A model generated the notes under the pieces. It searched no databases. It saw only the letters and a program-made list of their open reading frames with translations, and was not told the DNA's origin. From Burkholderia sp. H160 (GTDB lineage Bacteria; Pseudomonadota; Gammaproteobacteria; Burkholderiales; Burkholderiaceae): DNA of 64,000 bases. Of this stretch, positions 8,643 to 17,666 are shown piece by piece. Within the stretch, counting starts at the first letter, position 1. Each line of letters begins with the position of its first letter. The translations under genes were made by a program, and so were the position numbers. The DNA lies in assembly GCA_000173575.1 (NCBI GenBank), contig ABYL01000009.1:1-64000 (forward strand). Direction: 5' to 3'.

Positions 8643-9245
8643 ATGAAACGATATCTGTCTGCTTTTCTGGCCACGGCCGTGGTATCCACGGCGGCGTTCG
8701 CGCAAAGCGCGCCCGACGCGGTGGTAAAAAGTGCGGTCCAGGGCACGGTGGCTGCAATGAAGGCCGATCCGCAGGCGCGTGGCGGCGACATGGCGAAGAT
8801 CACCGAGGTCGTCCAGACGCACTTCCTGCCCGCTACCGACTTCCAGCGCACCACGCGTATTGCGGTCGGCAAGCCATGGGCGACCGCGACACCGGAGCAG
8901 CAGAAGCAGCTGTACGAGCAGTTTACGCTGCTGCTCACGCGCACCTATGCCGCATCGCTATCACAACTGCGCAACCAGGAGGTGAAGTTCCAATTTGCGC
9001 CCGTGAGCGCACCAGGCGGCGCCACCGACATCGTCGTGCAATCGCACGTGATCAGCACTGGCGGCGACGATGCGATCGACTATCGGCTCACCAAGGGTCC
9101 GTCCGGCTGGAAGATCTACGACATCAACATGATGGGCGCCTGGCTGATCCAGGTGTATCAGACCCAGTTCGCCGATCAGATCGCCAAAGGCGGCATCGAC
9201 GGGTTGATCAAATTTCTGACCGAGCATAATGCGCGCGGCGCGTAA
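8643..9245 (+). CDS. hpnM: HpnM, MlaC/Ttg2D-like periplasmic lipid-binding protein
   Basis: A 200-residue exported protein with a Sec signal (MKRYLSAFLATAVVSTAAFA). The MlaC/Ttg2D domain follows, with the family's C-terminal pattern around GPSGWKIYDINMMGAWLIQV. MlaC proteins shuttle lipids across the periplasm; the hopanoid-linked HpnM is thought to work alongside HpnN. The start at 8643 is chosen because it begins the signal peptide; an in-frame opening up to 8454 has no export signal. It is divergent from hpnN and ends in a strong terminator shared with hpnH. Confidence 0.9.
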   Translation: MKRYLSAFLATAVVSTAAFAQSAPDAVVKSAVQGTVAAMKADPQARGGDMAKITEVVQTHFLPATDFQRTTRIAVGKPWATATPEQQKQLYEQFTLLLTRTYAASLSQLRNQEVKFQFAPVSAPGGATDIVVQSHVISTGGDDAIDYRLTKGPSGWKIYDINMMGAWLIQVYQTQFADQIAKGGIDGLIKFLTEHNARGA

Positions 9246-9275
9246 GCGCGTCGACAGAACTTTCAGTCGGCAAAA

Positions 9276-9314
9276 GAAAAGCGCGGTGGCCTTGATTGGC
9301 CACCGCGCTTTTTT
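9276..9314. terminator. Bidirectional Rho-independent terminator between hpnM and hpnH
   Basis: GCGCGGTGGCC pairs perfectly with GGCCACCGCGC around TTGATT, flanked by AAAA on the left and TTTTTT on the right. It can stop transcription from both convergent genes. Confidence 0.93.
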
Positions 9315-9382
9315 CATGCCGCACGCGCTAGTCACCATGCGCAATGCAGGGGCGGCACGCGGCCGCCATCCTGTCAAACCGA

Positions 9383-10537
9383 TCAGTGTGCCGCCGTTGC
9401 GGTCTCCACCTTCTTGCCCTTGCCGGCGCGCGTAATCTCTTCGAGCTTGATCTCGACGTGACGCGAGAACACGTACTCGGCGGGACGCTGCTTGTCGAGC
9501 GGGATGTCCTCGGCGAACGCGCCCGTGGTTTTCGGGCCACGCATGCTGACCTTCAGTGCCTTCAGCGGATGCGCGACCGTGTCCATCACGGCCGTCGCTT
9601 CGAAACCGCAGTGGACCATGCAGTCAGCGCACTTCTCGTAGTTGCCGGTGCCGTACTTGTCCCAGTCCGTGGTTTCCATCAGTTCCTTGAAGGTCTTCAC
9701 GTAGCCTTCGCCGACCAGATAGCACGGCTTCTGCCAACCGAACACGGTACGCGCCGGGTTGCCCCACGGCGTGCATTCGTAGGTCTGGTTGCCCGCGAGG
9801 AAGTCGAGGAACATCGCCGACTGGCTGAACGACCAGTTCTTGCCGTTGTTGCCGCGCTTGAAGATTTCGCGGAACAGCTGCTTGGTCTTGTCGCGGTTCA
9901 GGAAGTGCTGCTGGTCCGGCGCGCGCTCATAGGCATAACCCGGCGACACCGTGATGCCGTCGACGCCCATCGGGCCAAGCGTGTCGAAGAACTTCGCCAC
10001 GCGTTCCGGCTGCGCGTCGTTGAACAGCGTGCAGTTGATGTTCACGCGGAAGCCGCGGCGCTTCGCTTCGCGGATCGCGGCGACGGCCTTCTCGTACACG
10101 CCTTCCTGCGACACCGAGTGGTCGTGCGCTTCCTTGTCGCCGTCGAGGTGAACCGACCAGACGAAGTACGGATTCGGCTCGTAGTCGTCCATCTTCTTTT
10201 CCATCAGCAGCGCGTTCGTGCACAGGTACACGAACTTCTTGCGCGCCATGATGCCCTTGACGATCTGCGGCATTTCCTTGTGCAGGAGCGGCTCGCCGCC
10301 CGCGATCGACACGACCGGCGCGCCGCATTCGTCGACGGCCTGCAGGCATTCTTCGAGCGACAGACGCTGGTTCAGGATCGGATCCGGATAGTCGATCTTG
10401 CCGCAGCCATTGCAGGCGAGATTACAGCGGAACAGCGGCTCCAGCATCAGGGCGAGCGGATAGCGTTTGTTGCCGGAGAGATGCTGGCGCATGATGTATG
10501 CGCCGACGCGGACTTTCTGTAGCAGCGGAATAGACAA
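9383..10537 (-). CDS. hpnH: HpnH, adenosylhopane synthase (radical SAM)
   Basis: Joins a 5'-deoxyadenosyl radical to diploptene to make adenosylhopane, the first step of side-chain building. The radical SAM cluster motif CX3CX2C is visible at Cys38, Cys42 and Cys45 (FRCNLACNGC). A C-terminal Cys-rich segment (YEKCADCMVHCGFEA) fits the family's extension. Length 384 residues. The start codon is TTG at 10537, supported by an ideal ribosome site (AAGGAGG) six bases upstream and by the conserved beginning of the protein. It lies 17 bases after ispH and is probably co-transcribed with it. Confidence 0.95.
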   Translation of the reverse strand: MSIPLLQKVRVGAYIMRQHLSGNKRYPLALMLEPLFRCNLACNGCGKIDYPDPILNQRLSLEECLQAVDECGAPVVSIAGGEPLLHKEMPQIVKGIMARKKFVYLCTNALLMEKKMDDYEPNPYFVWSVHLDGDKEAHDHSVSQEGVYEKAVAAIREAKRRGFRVNINCTLFNDAQPERVAKFFDTLGPMGVDGITVSPGYAYERAPDQQHFLNRDKTKQLFREIFKRGNNGKNWSFSQSAMFLDFLAGNQTYECTPWGNPARTVFGWQKPCYLVGEGYVKTFKELMETTDWDKYGTGNYEKCADCMVHCGFEATAVMDTVAHPLKALKVSMRGPKTTGAFAEDIPLDKQRPAEYVFSRHVEIKLEEITRAGKGKKVETATAAH

Positions 10538-10554
10538 GGCGTCCTCCTTAATTC

Positions 10555-11499
10555 TTAAACTTCGCGTGCAGCGAGAGGTTGCATCAGTTTCGATGGCAAC
10601 TTGAATTCGACTTTCTCTTCACGGCCCGCCATCGTCGTGACATCGACGGGCCCCAATGCGCGCAGCGCATCGATTACGTTTTCTACCATTTCTTCCGGTG
10701 CCGACGCGCCGGCCGTGATGCCGACCGTCCGCACGTTAGCAAACCATTCCGGCTTCACTTCGGAGCCGTCGGCGACGAGGTAGCTCGCCACACCGCTCTC
10801 GCTGCCGATTTCGCGCAGCCGGTTCGAGTTCGAACTGTTGGTCGCGCCGACCACCAGCAGCACATCGACCTCTTTGCTCAATTCGCGCACTGCCGCCTGG
10901 CGGTTCTGCGTCGCGTAGCAGATGTCGCGTGTGTCCGGACCCACGATGTCGGTAAAGCGGCGCAGCAGCGCGTCGATGATGCCGCGGGTGTCGTCGACCG
11001 ACAGCGTGGTTTGCGTCACGTAGGCGAGCGGCGTTTCGGCCGGCAGGTCGAGCTTCGCGACTTCAGCCTCGCTTTGCACGAGCAGCACCGTGCCGGGAAT
11101 CTGGCCGATCGTGCCTTCCACTTCGGGATGGCCGGCGTGGCCGATCAGGATCAGCGTGCGACCGGCGGCTACGTACTGACGTCCCTGCACGTGCACCTTG
11201 GTGACGAGCGGGCAGGTCGCGTCGAGCACGTCGAGGCCACGCGCTTCCGCGTCACGCTCGACCGTTTGCGCGACACCATGCGCGCTGAATATAGCGACGG
11301 CACCTTGCGGCACTTCATCGAGCTCCTCGACGAATCGTGCGCCTTTCTGGCGCAGATTGTCGACCACGTGCCGATTGTGGACAATCTCGTGGCGCACATA
11401 CACGGGCGCGCCGTGTTGCTGTAACGCACGATCGACGATTTCGATTGCGCGGACAACGCCCGCACAAAAGCCGCGGGGCTGAGCAAGGATGACTCGCAT
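10555..11499 (-). CDS. ispH: IspH/LytB, 4-hydroxy-3-methylbut-2-enyl diphosphate reductase
   Basis: Last enzyme of the MEP pathway, making IPP and DMAPP with a 4Fe-4S cluster. The three cluster cysteines are Cys12 (GFCAG), Cys96 (ATCPLV) and Cys194 (ICYATQN). The start at 11499 gives 314 residues and the canonical N-terminus [14 protein letters not shown]; a longer in-frame opening upstream is not conserved. The gene heads the ispH-hpnH pair, so isoprenoid precursor supply is linked to hopanoid synthesis. Many Burkholderiales carry two ispH copies, so this may be a locus-specific paralogue (inference). Confidence 0.95.
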   Translation of the reverse strand: MRVILAQPRGFCAGVVRAIEIVDRALQQHGAPVYVRHEIVHNRHVVDNLRQKGARFVEELDEVPQGAVAIFSAHGVAQTVERDAEARGLDVLDATCPLVTKVHVQGRQYVAAGRTLILIGHAGHPEVEGTIGQIPGTVLLVQSEAEVAKLDLPAETPLAYVTQTTLSVDDTRGIIDALLRRFTDIVGPDTRDICYATQNRQAAVRELSKEVDVLLVVGATNSSNSNRLREIGSESGVASYLVADGSEVKPEWFANVRTVGITAGASAPEEMVENVIDALRALGPVDVTTMAGREEKVEFKLPSKLMQPLAAREV

Positions 11500-11828
11500 A
11501 AATTGGCGGACTCCGACTAACGCGGGTATCGAAGAAGTCGTGAAACTGACCTTATCGCCGCGCACATCTTGATTAGTTGACGTCTTGAGCCCCGGCGACG
11601 TGCCGGTACAGCAAAACCAAACGCGCATTCTAACGCTATCAGGGCCGCTTTGCTTTTTGGCTCAGCCCTTGTGTGGGGCGCTTGCCGCAGCCGCGGAGCG
11701 TTGTCGCACAGGGCCGCGTCTACGAGCGCTTCAACCGTGTAATGAGGCCAGCGCGAGAATGCCTCGTAACGCGCCCGGCCATGGCCGCACACTGCACCGT
11801 CACGGCGGAACCCTTAAACTACCGATCC

Positions 11829-11856
11829 TTGCTGCGCACACGGCGCGCTGTATTAC
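11829..11856 (+). promoter_or_regulatory. Possible sigma-70 promoter of hpnC
   Basis: TTGCTG (11829-11834) and TATTAC (11851-11856) are 16 bases apart and lie 24 bases before the chosen hpnC start. The match is moderate and was found by eye. Confidence 0.3.
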
Positions 11857-11879
11857 AGAATGGTTTCGAGGCTCGCTGG

Positions 11880-12746
11880 ATGGATGTCGATCAGCACGAA
11901 AATTTTCCGATCGCGAGTGTGTTGCTGCCGAAGGCGCTGCGCGCGCCTGTCGGTATTATCTACCAGGTCGTGCGCACTGCGGACGATATCGCCAATGAAG
12001 GCGACTGGAGCGCCGCCGAGCGCCACGCCCGGCTTGCGGATTTCCGCGCCGGGCTCGATGCGATCGCGCAACGCCGCGCGGCGCCCGTTGATCCGCTGCT
12101 GTTCGGCAAGCTTGCCGGCGTGATTGCGCAATACAAGTTGCCGCTCGAGCCGTTCTACGATCTGCTCGACGGCTGCGCACAGGATATCGATACGAATCGT
12201 TATGCGGATCGTGCCGCGCTCGTTGACTATTGCCGCCGCTCGGCGCATCCGGTCGGGCATCTGATGCTGCATCTGATCGACGCGGCGACGCCGCACAATC
12301 TCGCCGATGCCGATGCGATCTGCACGGCCTCGCAACTGATCAGCTTCTGGCTCGACGTCGCCGCCGACTGGAAAAGACAGCGCGTGTACCTACCGCAGGC
12401 CGATTTGCAGCGCTTCGGTGTGACCGAGGCGCAGATCGCGGCCGGCGTCGTCGATGACGCGTGGCGTGCGCTGATGGCGCACGAAATCGCGTTCGTGCGC
12501 GCCATGCTGATCCGCGGCGCGCCGCTCGCGCTGCGCATGCCGGGGCGGCTCGGCTTCGAGCTGTGCGGCGCGGTGCAGGCGGGCCTGCGGTTTCTCGAGC
12601 GCATCGAGCGCGCGGACTATGATGTGTTCCGCGAGCGCCCGGTACTCAATCTGTTCGACTGGTGCGTGGTGGCGGCGCGCACCCTGACAACGCAACTATC
12701 CAGACGCGTCGGCGTGGCGGCGCACTCCATCGAGGGTAATGCTTAA
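11880..12746 (+). CDS. hpnC: HpnC, hydroxysqualene synthase
   Basis: Squalene/phytoene-synthase family. HpnC converts presqualene diphosphate (made by HpnD) to hydroxysqualene. The HpnC hallmark QHENFPIAS begins the protein, followed by the first Asp-rich motif RTADDIANEGD; a second Mg-binding region is DVAADWKRQRVYLP. I start at 11880 because homology begins there and gives 288 residues; upstream codons in the same frame look non-coding. The stop overlaps the hpnB start by one base. hpnD is not in the window; hpnE is 11 kb upstream, so the usual hpnCDE cluster is split here. Confidence 0.9.
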   Translation: MDVDQHENFPIASVLLPKALRAPVGIIYQVVRTADDIANEGDWSAAERHARLADFRAGLDAIAQRRAAPVDPLLFGKLAGVIAQYKLPLEPFYDLLDGCAQDIDTNRYADRAALVDYCRRSAHPVGHLMLHLIDAATPHNLADADAICTASQLISFWLDVAADWKRQRVYLPQADLQRFGVTEAQIAAGVVDDAWRALMAHEIAFVRAMLIRGAPLALRMPGRLGFELCGAVQAGLRFLERIERADYDVFRERPVLNLFDWCVVAARTLTTQLSRRVGVAAHSIEGNA

Positions 12747-13918
12747 TGGCGGCGGTTCTGTTCGTTCTTTCCTGTGTCTCCCTGCTGATCTGGTGCGTGC
12801 TGCTGTTCGCGCGCGGCGGCTTCTGGCGTGCGCGTCCCGCCGCGCCGCTCAGCATCGCGTCGCGTGAAATATGGCCGGCCGTCGCGGCCGTCGTGCCGGC
12901 GCGCAATGAAGTCGACGTGATCGCCGAGGCGGTCACGTCGCTGCTCGAGCAGGACTATCCGGGCGCGTTCCACGTGATCGTCTTCGACGATCACAGCACC
13001 GACGGCACCGCCGACGCCGCTCGTGCCGCCGCATTACAGCAGCAATGCCCCGAGCGTCTGACCGTGCTGAGCGCGAAGCCGTTGCCGCCGGGCTGGTCCG
13101 GCAAGGTGTGGGCGCAGTCGCAAGGGATCGAGGCGGTGCGCACGCTCGATCTGCCCGCCGAGTTCCTGTTGCTGACCGATGCCGACATCGGCCATCCCGC
13201 CGATGCGCTCGCGCAGCTGGTCGCTCGCGCGGATGCCGAAAAGCGCGACCTCGTCTCGCTGATGGTGCGGCTGCGCTGCGATTCGTTCTGGGAAAAGGCG
13301 CTGATTCCGGCGTTCGTCTTCTTCTTCGCGAAGCTGTATCCGTTCGCATGGGTCAACAATCCACGCAATCGCACCGCGGCCGCGGCGGGCGGCTGCATGC
13401 TGGTGCGCCGCGCGGCCCTCGAGGAAGCGGGCGGCATCGAGTCGATCCGCGCCGAGCTGATTGACGATTGCAGCCTCGCCGCGCGCATCAAGCATCGCGG
13501 CACTGGGCGTCATCCGATCCGGCTCGACGTGGCGGCGAAGAGCGTGTCGCTGCGTCCATACGATAGCTGGCGCGATATCTGGAACATGATTGCGCGCACC
13601 GCGTTCACGCAGCTGCGCTACTCGCCGCTGCTGCTCGCGGGCACGCTTCTGGGCATGGCGATCATCTATCTGTTGCCGCCGGTCGCGGCTTTGATTCTCG
13701 GGCCGCTCGGCTGGCCGGCCTGGCTCGCGTGGGCGGCAATGTGCTGCGCGTATGCGCCGATGCTCGTCTACTACCGGCGCTCGCCGCTGTGGGCGCCGTT
13801 TCTGCCGCTCGTGGCGCTGTTCTATGTCGGCGCGACGTTCGCGTCGGCGGTGCGTTACTGGCGTGGCAAGGGCGGGCAATGGAAGGCGCGCGTGCAGGCG
13901 CCGGTGCAGGAGCGTTGA
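12746..13918 (+). CDS. hpnB: HpnB, hopene-associated family 2 glycosyltransferase
   Basis: A 390-residue membrane-bound GT2 enzyme. An N-terminal helix (residues 2-22) is followed by the GT-A fold with AVVPARNEVDVI, the DDHSTDGT nucleotide-binding motif, a DAD motif (LLTDADIGHP) and an ELIDDCSLA acceptor-side motif. Two to three C-terminal helices anchor it. HpnB occurs in hopanoid loci, but its exact sugar donor and acceptor are not settled. It overlaps hpnC by one base and ends at a strong terminator. Confidence 0.9.
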   Translation: MAAVLFVLSCVSLLIWCVLLFARGGFWRARPAAPLSIASREIWPAVAAVVPARNEVDVIAEAVTSLLEQDYPGAFHVIVFDDHSTDGTADAARAAALQQQCPERLTVLSAKPLPPGWSGKVWAQSQGIEAVRTLDLPAEFLLLTDADIGHPADALAQLVARADAEKRDLVSLMVRLRCDSFWEKALIPAFVFFFAKLYPFAWVNNPRNRTAAAAGGCMLVRRAALEEAGGIESIRAELIDDCSLAARIKHRGTGRHPIRLDVAAKSVSLRPYDSWRDIWNMIARTAFTQLRYSPLLLAGTLLGMAIIYLLPPVAALILGPLGWPAWLAWAAMCCAYAPMLVYYRRSPLWAPFLPLVALFYVGATFASAVRYWRGKGGQWKARVQAPVQER

Positions 13919-13921
13919 CGT

Positions 13922-13950
13922 AAAAAAAGCGGCTTTAAGCCGCTTTTTTT
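13922..13950. terminator. Rho-independent terminator after hpnB
   Basis: AAAAAAAGCGGCT and AGCCGCTTTTTTT pair around TTA. The A-tract and T-tract make it usable in both directions, serving hpnB and the convergent gene at 13968. Confidence 0.93.
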
Positions 13951-13967
13951 ATGTCACGCGCTTTTCG

Positions 13968-14522
13968 TCAAGCATTCGTGAGCATCATGTACATCTGGAT
14001 CACGACGTCGGGCGAGAACGTGAACGGCACCCAGCCGTGACCGGTGTGGCGCATCACGAGCAGGCGGTCGCCGCTCGACTGCTTCTGCACGGCCATCATC
14101 GGATTCTTCGTCGATACGAATTGCCAGCCCTGCGGGATGCCCTGCGGCTGTTCCGGCGTCATCGACGCACGCGCGTTCGACAGTTCCTCGATCAGCCGGC
14201 TGATCTGTTCCGGGCGCAGCGCGACGGTCTGGTTACCGATCGTCATCGTGATTTCGTCGCGCGCGGGGCGATTGATTTCTAGCGTCGGCTGGAATTGCCG
14301 GGCGGCCGGCTCAGGATTTGTTTCGGCGCTCGTTTCGGTATTGGCGGGCTGTTGCGCTGCCGCTTCTGCCGCTGCGTCGTGCGCGGCATGTTCCACCGTC
14401 GCGGGCGATGCCGCCGTGTCAGTGCTTGTCTCGGGTTTGTTCTCGGCCTGCGTGGCCACGACAGCCTGAATGAGCTGATCGACGCCCATTTCCAGCGCGC
14501 CGAGCTGTTCGTGAAGATTCAT
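13968..14522 (-). CDS. Conserved hypothetical protein beside hpnA
   Basis: Predicted 184-residue soluble protein. The first 30 residues look helical (MNLHEQLGALEMGVDQLIQA), then comes an Ala/Glu/Pro/Thr-rich linker (about 25-80), then a folded C-terminal part (about 85-184) with EITMTIGNQTVALRPEQISR and a final helix VVIQMYMMLTNA. I do not recognise a domain. The start at 14522 is preferred because the in-frame stretch upstream is Arg-rich and shadow-like. It lies 101 bases downstream of hpnA on the same strand, so it may be in the hopanoid regulon. Confidence 0.72.
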   Translation of the reverse strand: MNLHEQLGALEMGVDQLIQAVVATQAENKPETSTDTAASPATVEHAAHDAAAEAAAQQPANTETSAETNPEPAARQFQPTLEINRPARDEITMTIGNQTVALRPEQISRLIEELSNARASMTPEQPQGIPQGWQFVSTKNPMMAVQKQSSGDRLLVMRHTGHGWVPFTFSPDVVIQMYMMLTNA

Positions 14523-14623
14523 GCGAGGTTTCTCTGGTAGGACCCGCGATTTTACCTGCTGCGCGCGGGCTTGGACCCGTCGCCGGCCCCGGGGACTTGT
14601 AACAAAATGCTTGCGGCCGCCGT

Positions 14624-15634
14624 TCAGCCCTTCAAATAGCCCGCCTGCCGGAACCATTCGAGCGCATCGGCGAGACCCTCACGATAAGGCCGCGCGCGAT
14701 ATCCCAGCTCGCGTTCGGCCTTCGCCGACGTGAAATACATTTTGTTCTTCGACATCTTCAGCCCATCGACTGTGACGAACGGTTCGCGCTTAGTGAACTT
14801 GGCGACCGCTTCCGCGCCCATCGCGAGCGGATACAAAGGCCAGCGCGGCAGACTCAGCGTCGGCGCCTTGCGGCCGGTCAGCGCGGCGATATCGGCGAGC
14901 ATCTGCTGGAGCGGCAGATTTTCGCCGCCGAGAATATAGCGCTCGCCGATCTTGCCGCGTTCGAGCGCGAGGAAATGGCCGGCGGCGACGTCGTCGACGT
15001 GCACGAGGTTCAGGCCCGTATCGACGAATGCAGGGATCTTGCCGAGCGCCGCCTCGAGGATGATGCGCCCGGTCGGGGTCGGCTTCAGGTCGCGCGGGCC
15101 GATCGGCGTTGACGGATTGACGATCACCGCGGGCAGGCCGTCCTCAGCGATCATGCGCTCGACCGCGCGCTCGGCGAGCACCTTGCTGCGCTTGTAGACG
15201 CCGATGGCCTGGTCGGCGCGAAGCGGCGCGGTTTCGTCGGCGGACTGGCCTGAGCTCGTCACCTTCAGCGTCGCGACGCTGCTCGTGTACACGATGCGCT
15301 CGACGCCTTCCTTCAGCGCCGCGCGCATCGTCGCCTCGGTGCCTTCGAGATTCGCGCGCTCGATTTCGCCAGGGTCCGGCGCCCACAGCCGATAATCGGC
15401 GGCCACGTGCAGCAGATAGCGCACGCCGCGCAGCGCGTTGCGCATCGACGCTTCGTCGCGCATGTCGCCGACGACGATTTCCGCATCGAGCGACTCGACG
15501 TTCTTGCGCGGACTCGTCGCGCGCACCAGCACGCGCACGCGGAAGCCTTTGCTCTGCGCGATGCGCGCCACCGACGAGCCGACGAAGCCGGACGCGCCGG
15601 TCACGAGTACGAGATCGCGATTCTGTTCGGTCAT
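14624..15634 (-). CDS. hpnA: HpnA, hopanoid-associated NAD-dependent sugar epimerase
   Basis: A 336-residue extended short-chain dehydrogenase/epimerase. The Rossmann motif VTGASGFVGSSVAR (residues 11-24), the catalytic Ser in YTSSVATLK and the YxxxK motif (YKRSK) are all present. HpnA is found in hopanoid clusters and is thought to act on the ribosyl or sugar part of the side chain; its exact substrate is not firmly known. It is monocistronic or leads the downstream hypothetical gene, and diverges from acyP. Confidence 0.92.
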   Translation of the reverse strand: MTEQNRDLVLVTGASGFVGSSVARIAQSKGFRVRVLVRATSPRKNVESLDAEIVVGDMRDEASMRNALRGVRYLLHVAADYRLWAPDPGEIERANLEGTEATMRAALKEGVERIVYTSSVATLKVTSSGQSADETAPLRADQAIGVYKRSKVLAERAVERMIAEDGLPAVIVNPSTPIGPRDLKPTPTGRIILEAALGKIPAFVDTGLNLVHVDDVAAGHFLALERGKIGERYILGGENLPLQQMLADIAALTGRKAPTLSLPRWPLYPLAMGAEAVAKFTKREPFVTVDGLKMSKNKMYFTSAKAERELGYRARPYREGLADALEWFRQAGYLKG

Positions 15635-15772
15635 TCTGTGTCCATTCCCTGCATGAAGGTCGACGGATTGTACGTGGCTCGCACGAGGGATGGGTGTTGT
15701 CGAGCACGCTCGGCGCGACGCGACTAGAATGCCGGCTTGAAAGACTGTCAGGCATTAAAAGGAGGTAGCGGC

Positions 15773-16066
15773 ATGGCCCCGGATCTGGACGAGCGGATCG
15801 AAACGTATTACGCGCGGGTGCGCGGCATGGTGCAGGGCGTCGGCTTTCGCCTCGCAACCGTGCGCCAGGCGCACGCGCTGGGCATCAAGGGATGGGTCGC
15901 GAATCTCGACGACGGTTCGGTCGAGGCGATGTTGCAGGGACCGGCCAACCAGATCGACCGGATGCTGTCGTGGCTGCGGCACGGACCGCCGGCGGCGCGC
16001 GTGACCGAGGTGAGCGGCGAGGAGCGCGTGACGGACAAGGTCTACGAACGGTTCGAGCAGCACTGA
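15773..16066 (+). CDS. acyP: Acylphosphatase
   Basis: Hydrolyses acyl phosphates in the cytoplasm. The 97-residue product has the active-site loop VRGMVQGVGFR, whose Arg binds phosphate, and the catalytic Asn in GWVANLDDGSVE. The start at 15773 follows a clear ribosome site (GGAGG, 6-7 bases upstream); an in-frame ATG-like start at 15737 lacks one. It stands alone between hpnA and egtD and ends in a terminator. Confidence 0.95.
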   Translation: MAPDLDERIETYYARVRGMVQGVGFRLATVRQAHALGIKGWVANLDDGSVEAMLQGPANQIDRMLSWLRHGPPAARVTEVSGEERVTDKVYERFEQH

Positions 16067-16086
16067 GCAAGCGCAGCGCGAGTTAA

Positions 16087-16125
16087 AAAAGCGGCGCGCC
16101 GTCGAGAGGATGGTGCGCCGCTTTT
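16087..16125. terminator. Rho-independent terminator between acyP and egtD
   Basis: AAAAGCGGCGC pairs with GCGCCGCTTTT across a 17-base loop. The convergent genes acyP and egtD can both use it. Confidence 0.85.
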
Positions 16126-16157
16126 CGTTTGAGCCGCATTTGCTGCGTTGTCAGCGC

Positions 16158-17141
16158 CTACCGCGCCACCAGCAAACTCTCCGCAAACCCCCACTCATCC
16201 TCGATCCACTGATGGCTGCACATGAAGCCAGCATCATCGGCGATCGCGGGCAATTCCTCCGCGCGGTACTTGTGGCTGCTTTCGGTCCAGATCGTCTCGC
16301 CTTCCTTCAGCGACACCGTCAGCTTCGCGGCGCGCACGTGTGCGGTGATATCGCGCTTCGCACGCAGATGCATCTCGATGCTGCGCGCGTCCGGATTGAA
16401 GCGCGCGACGTGCTCGAACGCTTCGAGCGGAAAGTCGCCGTCGAGCTCGCGGTTGATCCGCGCGAGCAGGTTCAGGTTGAACGATGCGGTCACGCCGACC
16501 GCGTCGTCGTAAGCGGCGACCAGCACCGGCGTCGGTTTGATCAGATCGGTGCCAAGCAGCAGCGCGTCGCCGGGCGCGAGCATGTTGCGGATGTCGCGCA
16601 GAAAACGCGTCGCCGCGAGCCGGCCGAAGTTGCCGATCGTGCTGCCGAGAAACAGGACGAGTAAGCGGTCACCGGGTGCGCGCTGCCGGCTCACTTCGGC
16701 GAGACCGGCCAGATAGTCGCGCTCATAACCGACGATCGAAATCCGCTCGATGTCGCCGAGTTCGCGCCGGCACAACTGCAGCGCACTGCGCGAAATTTCA
16801 ATCGGGCAGTAGGAAGTAGGGCGTTTTTTACACAACGCTTCGAGAATGCGCCGCGTTTTACGGCCGCTGCCGCTGCCGAGTTCGGCGACCGTCACGTCAT
16901 GCGGCAGATGCTCGACGATATCGGCGGCGTGCCTCGCGAGCAGCCGTTCTTCGGCGCGCGTGACGCCGTATTCGGGCAATACGGTAATCACTTCAAAAAG
17001 AGCGGAGCCGACTTCGTCGTACAGATACTTCGACGGCAACTCTTTCTGCGGCGCGTGGGTGAGGCCGGCGTACACGGCGGCGGCGAAGGCGCGGCGCAGT
17101 TCGGAAGGCGAGTTGCTGAGCGATAGGGCTGGCTGGGTCAT
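16158..17141 (-). CDS. egtD: EgtD, L-histidine N-alpha-methyltransferase
   Basis: Makes hercynine from histidine with three SAM molecules, the first step of ergothioneine synthesis. The product is 327 residues. KYLYDEVGSALFEVITVLPEYGVTR near residue 40, the SAM site VAELGSGSGRKT, and the substrate-side LLGTDLIKP and FNLNLLARIN are all family features. The start at 17141 (MTQPALSLSN) removes about 97 non-conserved in-frame residues. No egtB sulfoxide synthase or other egt gene is adjacent; upstream is 525 bases without a gene. Confidence 0.93.
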   Translation of the reverse strand: MTQPALSLSNSPSELRRAFAAAVYAGLTHAPQKELPSKYLYDEVGSALFEVITVLPEYGVTRAEERLLARHAADIVEHLPHDVTVAELGSGSGRKTRRILEALCKKRPTSYCPIEISRSALQLCRRELGDIERISIVGYERDYLAGLAEVSRQRAPGDRLLVLFLGSTIGNFGRLAATRFLRDIRNMLAPGDALLLGTDLIKPTPVLVAAYDDAVGVTASFNLNLLARINRELDGDFPLEAFEHVARFNPDARSIEMHLRAKRDITAHVRAAKLTVSLKEGETIWTESSHKYRAEELPAIADDAGFMCSHQWIEDEWGFAESLLVAR

Positions 17142-17666
17142 GCTGGCTCCAGTAGTCACATTCGATGAGCGGGATTGTTGCCGGGCGGTGGCATGCGCGA
17201 TAAAACGCGGTTGACGCATGCCGTGGGCGAGATGCGCGGGCGTCGGTTCGTGGTGGCTTCCAAGACTACGCTCGGAGCTGCATTTTCCGACCCGGCTCGA
17301 GGGTGCTGCCAGTTTCGTGCCGCTGTGGTTGTCGTGATCGCGAGTGACGCGGCCACAGCGTGCAAAGCTTCGTAGCAAGATTCGCGCGCGGCGATGACGA
17401 ACCGGAAATGGAATTCGCGAGCCACGGCGCATGAAGTTATGTTCTAGTGCATCGACGCGCGATGCGCACGACTAATTGCAGCCGATTGACGAAAAAGCGC
17501 AGGCCCGTAAGCGAATAACCCGTCTAGAATGCCCGCTTCGCAGCGTCTGCCTCCTTGCCCACGTGGCCGCCTGCTCACCAGACATCACATTCATGACGAC
17601 AACGAACGCCGCGCGCCTGGGTCGCGCGCTGCAAGCCCACGCATCACGCCGATCGCGGACCGCGCA
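17142..17666. other. Intergenic region between divergent egtD and rarD
   Basis: I find no convincing gene in these 525 bases. Open frames present are shadow-like, without ribosome sites or recognisable domains. The promoters of egtD and rarD must lie here; a TAGAAT -10-like hexamer at 17525-17530 has no good -35 partner. Confidence 0.6.

Noticed and set aside
17156-17425. Possible egtB remnant upstream of egtD
   Set aside because: No reading frame shows DinB or FGE-sulfatase motifs of EgtB.
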